From: Pseudorhodoferax sp. Leaf274
Lineage (GTDB): Bacteria > Pseudomonadota > Gammaproteobacteria > Burkholderiales > Burkholderiaceae_C
DNA: 64,000 nucleotides
Direction of reading: 5' to 3'
Assembly (NCBI RefSeq): GCF_001422445.1
Contig: NZ_LMNA01000027.1
Span: 186,001-250,000 of the forward strand
Numbering within the stretch: the first letter of the stretch is position 1; every line of letters starts with the position of its first letter. This document shows, piece after piece, positions 58,233-64,000 of this stretch. A program made the translations under genes and the position numbers. The notes beneath the pieces were generated by a model. That model was not told where the DNA came from, did not search any database, and saw nothing but the letters and a program-made list of their open reading frames with translations.

Positions 58233-59399
58233 ATGGAATTCGAGCTCAAGGAAGAGTGGCGCATGCTCAAGGACCTCGTGGCCCGCTTCGTACGCGAGGA
58301 GCTGGTTCCGCTGGAGCCTGCGCTGCTGCAGCGCGAGGCCGAGGGCGGCAGCATCGGGCTGTCGGAGGAAGAAGGCGCGCGCATCGACCGGCGATCGCGC
58401 GAGCTCGGCCTGTGGGGCCTGGACGCGCCGCAGGAGATCGGCGGGTCGGACCTGCCCATGGCCGCGATGGTCGGCGTCAACGAGGAGATGGGGCACAGCA
58501 TCGTGCCGTACTACCTGCCGCCGGACACGCCCAACCTGCGCCTGCTCATGCTGACGGCCACGCCCGAGCAGAAGAAGCGCTACCTGGAACCCTATGTGCG
58601 CGGCGAGACGAAGTCGGCCATCGTGATCTCCGAGCCCGGTGCCGGCGGCGACCCCTCGGGCCTGTCCACCCGCGCCGTGCGCGACGGCGACCATTGGGTC
58701 ATCAACGGCCGCAAGATCTGGATCTCCAACCTGGAGCGCGCCGACTTCGGCATCGTGATGGCCCGCACCTCGGGCTCGCCGGGCTCGCGCGGCGGCATCT
58801 CGGCCTTCATCGTGGACAAGGGCACGCCGGGTTTCATCCCGGCGCGCAAGATCCCGATGATCGGCGGCAGCGCCACCTGGGAGGTGCTGTTCGACGACTG
58901 CCGCATCCCCGCCGGCCAGTTGCTCGGCACGCTGGACCAGGGATTCGAGCCCATGCAGGCGCGGCTCGGCGCACGCCGCGTGCAGATGGCGGCCTGGGCC
59001 ATCGGCAAGGCGCAGCGCGCGCTCGACATGCTGTGCACCTACGCGCCGCAGCGCAAGACCTTCGGGCTGCCGCTGTCCGAGCGCCAGGCGATCCAGTGGT
59101 GGATCGCCGATGCCGCCACGCGCATCCACGCCACCCGCCTCATGACCTACGAATGCGCCTGGCGCATCGACCGCGGCCTGGACGTGCGCACGCAGACCTC
59201 GATGGTGAAGGCCTATGCCACCGAGATGGCCTGGGAGGTCGTGGACCGCGCGATGCAGACCTTCGGCGCCATGGGCATGACCAAGGAGTTGCCGCTGCAG
59301 CAGATGGCCAACGCCGTACGCCTCATGCGCATCTACGAAGGCCCCACCGAGGTGCACCGCATGGTGGTGGCGCGCAACACGCTGGCGCGCTTCCGCTAG
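58233..59399 (+). CDS. Acyl-CoA dehydrogenase
   Basis: A 388-residue flavoprotein with the three ACAD domains. FAD/substrate motifs are VISEPGAGGDPSGLSTRA (residue 130 region) and IWISNLERADFGIVMART. The catalytic Glu is in RIYEGPTEVHRM near residue 373. The RKTFGLPLSERQAIQWWIAD segment is typical of the C-terminal helical domain. AGGAGA precedes ATG 58233. It introduces a double bond in an acyl-CoA and would supply the DECR-type reductase or act before it. Substrate length or branching cannot be read from the sequence. Confidence 0.92.
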   Translation: MEFELKEEWRMLKDLVARFVREELVPLEPALLQREAEGGSIGLSEEEGARIDRRSRELGLWGLDAPQEIGGSDLPMAAMVGVNEEMGHSIVPYYLPPDTPNLRLLMLTATPEQKKRYLEPYVRGETKSAIVISEPGAGGDPSGLSTRAVRDGDHWVINGRKIWISNLERADFGIVMARTSGSPGSRGGISAFIVDKGTPGFIPARKIPMIGGSATWEVLFDDCRIPAGQLLGTLDQGFEPMQARLGARRVQMAAWAIGKAQRALDMLCTYAPQRKTFGLPLSERQAIQWWIADAATRIHATRLMTYECAWRIDRGLDVRTQTSMVKAYATEMAWEVVDRAMQTFGAMGMTKELPLQQMANAVRLMRIYEGPTEVHRMVVARNTLARFR

Positions 59400-59470
59400 C
59401 GACGCCCCCCCGCGCGATGCACCGGCCCATGCAGCCGGGCACGCGCCCGCCCCACCGCAGGAGACAGACC

Positions 59471-60433
59471 ATGCACATGAGACGACGCGCCCTGGTCGCG
59501 GCCGCCGCGGCCTTGCCGCTGGCACGGCTGCGCGCCGAAACCTGGCCCAGCCGGCAGATCACCATGCTCGTGCCCTCGACGGCGGGCGGCGTGGTCGACA
59601 TCGCGGCCCGGCTGCTGCAGCCCGGCCTGTCGGCCGAGATCGGCCAGACTGTCGTGGTCGACAACCGGCCGGGCGGCGGCGGCCACATCGCCGCGCAGGC
59701 CGTCGCCCGCGCCGCGCCCGACGGCTACACCCAGCTGTATTCGGCCGGCAGCATCCTGATCTCGGGCGTGGTGCGCAACCTGCCCTACGCGCCCATGAGC
59801 GACCTGGTGCCGGCGTGCCGCGTGACCATGGGCGGCTTCCTGCTGCTGGTGCCGGCGCATTCGCCGTTCAGGACGCTGGCAGAGCTGATCGCCTTCGGCC
59901 GCGCCCATCCCGGCAAGCTCAGCTTCGGCTCCAGCAGCGTCGGCAACTCCACGCACATCGCGGGCGAAATGCTGAACCTGCTGGCCGGCGTGCAGGCCGT
60001 GCACGTGCCCTACCGCGGCAACGTGCAGTCGCTGACCGACCTGGCGGGCGGGCGCATCGACTTCGCGTTCGACAGCCGCGCGCCGTCGGCCGTGTTCCTG
60101 CGCGCCGGCCAGGTGCGGCCCATCGCCGTCACCAACACCGAGCGCCAGGCCGACCATCCGGACCTGCCGGCCATCGCCGAGCAGGCGCCCGGCTACGGCA
60201 TCGAGGGCTGGACCGGGCTGTTCGTGCCCAGCCGCACCCCGCCCGAGACCGTGCACCGCCTCGGCGAGGCCGCGCAGCGCGCGGTGTCCGACCCTGCGGT
60301 GGTGCAGCGTTTCGTCACGACCGGCGGCGCGCCGCCGGCCTTCCTGGGGCCGGCCGACGCACTGGCCTACATGCGGCTGGACCACGAGCGCACGGCCCGC
60401 GTGGTCAGGCAGGCCAACATCACGGCCGGCTGA
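59471..60433 (+). CDS. Bug/TctC-family substrate-binding protein
   Basis: A 320-residue periplasmic binding protein. The twin-arginine-like signal [20 protein letters not shown] ends LRAE; the mature part starts TWPSRQITMLVPSTAGG. Family segments VVVDNRPGGGGHIAAQAVAR and HPGKLSFGSSSVGNSTHIAG are clear. GGAGACAGACC precedes ATG 59471. It is embedded in the acyl-CoA operon, so it may bind the free acid that the CoA-transferase activates. Membrane partners are not nearby. Confidence 0.92.
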   Translation: MHMRRRALVAAAAALPLARLRAETWPSRQITMLVPSTAGGVVDIAARLLQPGLSAEIGQTVVVDNRPGGGGHIAAQAVARAAPDGYTQLYSAGSILISGVVRNLPYAPMSDLVPACRVTMGGFLLLVPAHSPFRTLAELIAFGRAHPGKLSFGSSSVGNSTHIAGEMLNLLAGVQAVHVPYRGNVQSLTDLAGGRIDFAFDSRAPSAVFLRAGQVRPIAVTNTERQADHPDLPAIAEQAPGYGIEGWTGLFVPSRTPPETVHRLGEAAQRAVSDPAVVQRFVTTGGAPPAFLGPADALAYMRLDHERTARVVRQANITAG

Positions 60434-60438
60434 ACGCC

Positions 60439-61644
60439 ATGGCAACGCCGCCCTCCGCACCCCTCGCCGGCCTGCAGGTGCTGGACCTGGGCCAGATCTA
60501 CCAGGGCCCCTACTGCGGCTTCCTGCTGGCCATGGCCGGCGCCACCGTGGTCAAGGTCGAGCCGCCCGGCGGCGAAGCCGGCCGCGCGCGCCGCGCCGCC
60601 ACCTTGCCGCTGGCCATGCTCAACGGCAACAAGCGCGGCATCGCGCTGAACTTCAAGCACCCCGAGGGACGCCGCCTGTTCCTGGAACTCGTGCAGCGGT
60701 TCGACGTGGTGCTGGAGAACTATGCCCCCGGCGTGATGGACCGCCTGGGCATCGGCGCCGATGTGCTGCGCGCCGCCAACCCGCGCCTGGTCTACGCCAG
60801 TGCATCGGGCTACGGCACCTGGGGCCCCGACCGCGACCGGCTGGCCATGGACCTCACGATCCAGGCCACCAGCGGCGCGATGGAAGTCACGGGCTGGCCC
60901 GACCGTCCGCCCGTGAAGGCCGGCCCGGCCTTCGCCGACTTCCTGGGTGGCACGCACCTGTATGCGGCCATCATGACGGCGCTGTACGAGCGCGAGCGCA
61001 CCGGCACCGGCCGCCGCGTGGAGATCGCGATGCAGGATGCGATGTACCCGCCCATGGCCTCCAACCTCACGGTGTTCTTCGAGAACCCGCAGGCGCAGCC
61101 GCGCACCGCGAACCGCCACGGCGGCTTGGGCCTGGCGCCCTACAACGCCTACCGCGCGGCCGACGGCCACGTGACCATCATGTGCGTGACGCCGGGGCAC
61201 TGGGGCCAGCTGGTGCAGGCCATGGGCCGGCCCGAACTGGCGGGCGACCCGCGCTATGCCGACCACGCCACGCGCGCCGCCATCATGGAAGAGGTCGATG
61301 CGCTGGTGGAAGCCTGGACGCAGCAGCACACCAAGGCCGAACTGCAGGCGCTGGCGCAGGCCCACCACTTCCCGTGCGCCCCGGTGCGCGGCCTGGCCGA
61401 GGTCGTGGCCGATCCGCACCTGCATGCGCGCGGCATGCTGCAGCGCACCCACCACCCGGAACTGGGCGACGTGGTGCTGCACAACAGCCCGCTGCGGTTC
61501 GACGGCTTCGACCCGCTGGCCCTGGTGCGGGAACCGCGGCTGGGAGAACACACGGGCGAGGTGCTGGCCGAATACCTCGGCATCGACGCGGCCGAGCTGG
61601 AGCGGCTGGCCCGGCTGGGCGCGGTCACGGTCGCAGCGGCCTGA
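60439..61644 (+). CDS. Family III CoA-transferase (CaiB/BaiF type)
   Basis: A 401-residue CoA-transferase moving CoA between carboxylic acids. The opening PLAGLQVLDLGQIYQGPYCG and GATVVKVEPPGGEAGR are typical. The catalytic Asp is in LAMDLTIQATSG near residue 136-140, preceded by ASGYGTWGPDRDR. The C-terminal VRGLAEVVADPHLHARGMLQ completes the family pattern. ATG 60439 lies six bases after the Bug gene. It would activate the acid before the dehydrogenase step. Confidence 0.92.
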   Translation: MATPPSAPLAGLQVLDLGQIYQGPYCGFLLAMAGATVVKVEPPGGEAGRARRAATLPLAMLNGNKRGIALNFKHPEGRRLFLELVQRFDVVLENYAPGVMDRLGIGADVLRAANPRLVYASASGYGTWGPDRDRLAMDLTIQATSGAMEVTGWPDRPPVKAGPAFADFLGGTHLYAAIMTALYERERTGTGRRVEIAMQDAMYPPMASNLTVFFENPQAQPRTANRHGGLGLAPYNAYRAADGHVTIMCVTPGHWGQLVQAMGRPELAGDPRYADHATRAAIMEEVDALVEAWTQQHTKAELQALAQAHHFPCAPVRGLAEVVADPHLHARGMLQRTHHPELGDVVLHNSPLRFDGFDPLALVREPRLGEHTGEVLAEYLGIDAAELERLARLGAVTVAAA

Positions 61645-61665
61645 GCGGCGCGGCGCGCCCGGCGT

Positions 61666-62490
61666 TCAAGCCATCGCGCGCCGGATGCGCCCCGCCGTCT
61701 GCAGCAGCAGTTCGCCGTAGCGGCGCTGCGCCGCCGGTGCCTGGTCCTCGGCCGGCGCCCGGTAGCTGATGTTCAACGCGTGCAGCGGATGGCCCGGCAG
61801 CTCCAGCGGCGCCGCCACCGCCATCACGCCGCTGCGGTGGTCGTGGCCGCAGAAGCCGTCGCGCCGGATCGCGGCGAGCGCGCCGGAGATCTCGCGGCGG
61901 GTGCCGGCCCAGCGTTCTGCGTAGCGCTCGGCCAGCACCGCCAGCATGCGCTGGCGCGCGGCCGGCGCCAGGCCGCCCAGCCAGGCCCGGCCCAGCGCCG
62001 TCTCGGCCATGGGCAGCCGCGTGCCGGTGATGATGTGGCGAAAGATGCCGAGCTGGCTCTTGCGCACCGAGTCCAGGTAGACCATGTCGCAGTCGTCGGC
62101 CAGGGCCAGCCCGACGTTGATGCGCTGGCCCTCCGAAACCTCGCGCATGAAGGGCAGCGCCGCCTGCAGAACGGCGGAGCCGCTGCGCACCGCCAGTCCC
62201 AGGCCCAGGAACGGCGCCCCGAGCCGGTACAGGCCGGTGCCCGCCTCGTGCTCCAGGAAGCCGGCCGAGACCAAGGTGCCCGCCAGCCGGCTCACGCTGG
62301 CACGCGGAAAGCCGGTGCGTTCGGCCAGCTCGGCATTGCTGAGCGAGGTGATGCCCGGCCGGAACGCGCGCAGCAGCTGCAGGCCCCGCTCGAGCGACTG
62401 CACGCCCGGCGTGTCGCGCACGAACACGCCAGACTCGCGCGTGCGCTGGCGCGACGAAGGGGCGGCGGTCTTGGGCGCGGCGTTCGGCAT
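61666..62490 (-). CDS. IclR-family transcriptional regulator
   Basis: A 274-residue regulator, convergent with the CoA-transferase gene. The helix-turn-helix contains LERGLQLLRAFRPGITSLSN and ERTGFPRASVSRLAGTLVSA; the effector domain includes EVSEGQRINVGLALADDCDM and MAETALGRAWLGG. The PcaR/PobR/PcaU-like layout suits control of aromatic or acyl-acid genes. It is a likely regulator of the operon 57364-61644, where IclR-type inverted repeats lie upstream. Confidence 0.9.
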   Translation of the reverse strand: MPNAAPKTAAPSSRQRTRESGVFVRDTPGVQSLERGLQLLRAFRPGITSLSNAELAERTGFPRASVSRLAGTLVSAGFLEHEAGTGLYRLGAPFLGLGLAVRSGSAVLQAALPFMREVSEGQRINVGLALADDCDMVYLDSVRKSQLGIFRHIITGTRLPMAETALGRAWLGGLAPAARQRMLAVLAERYAERWAGTRREISGALAAIRRDGFCGHDHRSGVMAVAAPLELPGHPLHALNISYRAPAEDQAPAAQRRYGELLLQTAGRIRRAMA

Positions 62491-62501
62491 GCGGTCGATG
62501 A

Positions 62502-62684
62502 TACGAACGGCACGTCGCCGCTTTGGCACCAGGCGCGCAGGACCTGCCGTTCGACCTGGCCGACGCCTCCATCGCCGAGGCGGCGGCGCGGCTGAAGCTG
62601 CGGCACCTGCTGTCCATCGACGCCGACTTCGACGTGTACCGCGACCGCGCCGGCCGGCCGCTCGTGAACCTGCTGCGGCGCTGA
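62502..62684 (+). pseudogene. C-terminal remnant of a VapC-like PIN-domain toxin
   Basis: The frame encodes about 60 residues ending LLRR. DLPFDLADASIAEAAARLKL followed by LLSIDADFDVYRDR is the C-terminal part of a PIN-domain ribonuclease, including the ADAS and D-x-DF acidic residues. The N-terminal half with the first catalytic Asp is missing, and no antitoxin gene adjoins; the fragment starts right behind the IclR gene's 5' end. It is too short to be active. Confidence 0.72.
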
Positions 62685-62760
62685 ATCTTTGCCCCACGTA
62701 AACTGCCGCGCCATCCGGCCGGCATCGCCGTCGGCCCCATCCATCCGACGAGGAACCCAC

Positions 62761-63798
62761 ATGCGCAAGACCCACTCCGCGGCGCTGGCCACAGGCGCCC
62801 TGCTCCTGGCCCTGGCCCTGGCCTCCACCACCGCCCATGCCGGCAAGACCCTGGACGCCGTCAAGGCCCGCGGAACCGTCAAGTGCGGCGTCACCAACGG
62901 CGTGGCTGGCTTCTCGGCGCCCGACACCCAGGGCAACTGGTCGGGCCTGGACGTGGACACCTGCCGCGCGATCGCCGCCGCCGTGCTGGGCGACCCCAAG
63001 AAAGCCGAGTTCGTGCCGCTGAACTCGCAGCAGCGCTTTGCCGCGCTGCAGGCCGGCGAGGTCGACATCCTCACGCGCAACACCACCTGGAACCTCACGC
63101 GCGATGCCTCGCTGGGCCTGAACTTCACCACCATCAACTACTACGATGGCCAGGGCTTCCTGGTGCCCAAGAAGATCAAGGTGACGAGCGCCAAGCAGCT
63201 CAAGGGCGCCACCATCTGCACCCAGGCCGGCACCACCAACGAGAAGAACGTGGCCGAGTGGTCCAAGGCCCAGGGCATCCCGGTCAAGACCGTGGTGTTC
63301 GAAAGCTTCGAGGCCTCGTTCAAGGCCTTCTTCTCGGGCCGCTGCCAGGCCTTCACGACCGACACCTCGGCGCTGGCGGGCCTGCGCAACAAGGAAGCGC
63401 CGAACCCCGACGACTACCTCATCCTGCCCGAGCTGATCTCCAAGGAGCCGCTGGCGCCGGCCGTCAAGCGCGGCGACGACGAATGGTTCGCCATCGTCAA
63501 GTGGGTGCCCAATGCGCTGATCGAGGCGGAGGAACTCGGCATCGCGCAGGCCAACATCGACCAGCTGCGCGGCAGCAGCAAGGACCCCGCGCAGCAGCGC
63601 CTGCTGGGCACGGGCGACGACCTCGGCAAGTTGCTGGGGCTGGACAAGGACTGGTCCTACAACGCCATCAAGGCGGTGGGCAACCACGGCGAGATGTTCG
63701 AGCGCAACGTCGGACCCAAGTCGGCGCTGGCGCTGCCGCGCGGCAGCAACAACCTGTGGAACAAGGGCGGCCTGCTGTACGCCATGCCGGTGCGGTGA
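62761..63798 (+). CDS. aapJ: General L-amino acid ABC transporter binding protein (AapJ/BztA type)
   Basis: A 345-residue periplasmic binding protein. The signal peptide ends TTAHAGK. Family segments are KTLDAVKARGTVKCGVTNGV, LDVDTCRAIAAAVLGD (Asp-x-D-xC), ILTRNTTWNLTRDASLG and the Cys pair region TICTQAGTTNEKN. AapJ/BztA proteins bind Glu, Asp, Gln and other amino acids. ATG 62761 is preferred over an upstream start at 62689. Its TGA overlaps the GTG of the permease gene. Confidence 0.94.
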   Translation: MRKTHSAALATGALLLALALASTTAHAGKTLDAVKARGTVKCGVTNGVAGFSAPDTQGNWSGLDVDTCRAIAAAVLGDPKKAEFVPLNSQQRFAALQAGEVDILTRNTTWNLTRDASLGLNFTTINYYDGQGFLVPKKIKVTSAKQLKGATICTQAGTTNEKNVAEWSKAQGIPVKTVVFESFEASFKAFFSGRCQAFTTDTSALAGLRNKEAPNPDDYLILPELISKEPLAPAVKRGDDEWFAIVKWVPNALIEAEELGIAQANIDQLRGSSKDPAQQRLLGTGDDLGKLLGLDKDWSYNAIKAVGNHGEMFERNVGPKSALALPRGSNNLWNKGGLLYAMPVR

Positions 63799-64000
63799 GC
63801 GGCACTGCGCGCGTGCCCGCGGCGCTGTGGGCGCTGCTGGCGTTCGCGGCGACAACCGGCGCACTCTGGCTGTTGCGTGAAGTCCCCGGCATCAGCGGCC
63901 TGTGGACCTGGCTGGCCGCCCAGTTCGGCTTCCTGCAGCAGCCGGCCGGCTTCGGCATCGCCGAGGGCTGGCTGGCCTTCGACTCGGGCGACAGCTACGC
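63795..64000 (+). CDS. aapQ: Amino acid ABC transporter permease, AapQ/BztB type (partial)
   Basis: The start of the next gene, cut by the window end after about 68 residues. GTG 63795 overlaps the aapJ stop (GTGA). The N-terminal membrane helix is LWALLAFAATTGALWLLR. FGFLQQPAGFGIAEGWLAFD matches the conserved AapQ segment before the first core domain. The N-terminus appears shorter than usual for AapQ, which normally has one more helix before this point. Confidence 0.8.
   Translation, partial: MSGTARVPAALWALLAFAATTGALWLLREVPGISGLWTWLAAQFGFLQQPAGFGIAEGWLAFDSGDSY

Overview
The window is GC-rich and almost wholly coding, with no rRNA, tRNA or CRISPR visible. It looks like chromosome of a betaproteobacterium, most likely Comamonadaceae. 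The reasons are several Bug/TctC-type binding proteins without adjacent TctAB, many Liv-type ABC systems beside aromatic oxygenases, a PEP-CTERM protein, and short GC-rich hairpin repeats of comamonad type between operon genes. The genus is inference. The whole window reads as a catabolic region: import systems, ring or sugar-acid enzymes, and one local regulator per cluster.

Layout. (a) 1-3462 (-): lower protocatechuate 4,5-cleavage steps ligJ (4-oxalomesaconate hydratase) and ligK (aldolase) followed by two tandem paralogous Bug proteins, with a divergent LysR (3598). (b) 4576-8475: a 2-hydroxyacid dehydrogenase, then a coupled Bug/GNAT/DUF418 operon, and a collapsed toxin-antitoxin module that still has its palindromic operator. 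(c) 8484-16302: Liv ABC importer, GntR regulator and divergent vanA-vanB. (d) 16309-24253: XylS-type AraC regulator, divergent anthranilate/salicylate-type three-component oxygenase (large, small, Rieske ferredoxin), then a second complete Liv importer. Each Rieske oxygenase is thus paired with its own Liv system. (e) 24250-39505: pentose/hexose oxidation. A nine-gene operon holds two interleaved sugar ABC importers (YtfQ...YtfR-YtfT-YjfF around ChvE-GguA-GguB) plus L-arabonate dehydratase and L-2-keto-3-deoxyarabonate dehydratase. A LysR regulator, sugar 1-dehydrogenase, lactonase and aldose epimerase complete a non-phosphorylative route. (f) 39649-46045: MetE-like protein, cardiolipin synthase-like protein, IclR plus orphan TRAP binding protein, and a MASE2-GGDEF cyclase. 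(g) 46130-54293: UgpC/MalFG-type sugar ABC system, divergent FadR-type GntR, DenD-like dehydrogenase and IlvD/Edd dehydratase, a sugar-acid cluster of unknown substrate. (h) 54437-57248: PEP-CTERM protein and a PhoX-like phosphatase with a Pho-box-like sequence. (i) 57364-62490: acyl-CoA operon (DECR-type SDR, acyl-CoA dehydrogenase, Bug protein, CoA-transferase) with an IclR regulator. (j) 62502-64000: VapC remnant and the start of an Aap/Bzt-type amino-acid ABC operon, cut by the window end.

The most unusual structural signal is at three operon junctions (livH-livM, vanA-vanB, ytfR-ytfT). GC-rich hairpin elements sit exactly between stop and start codons. In two cases the junction sequence is directly duplicated. 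In all three a mini-ORF begins at the upstream stop and ends at the downstream start, so translational coupling could be preserved.
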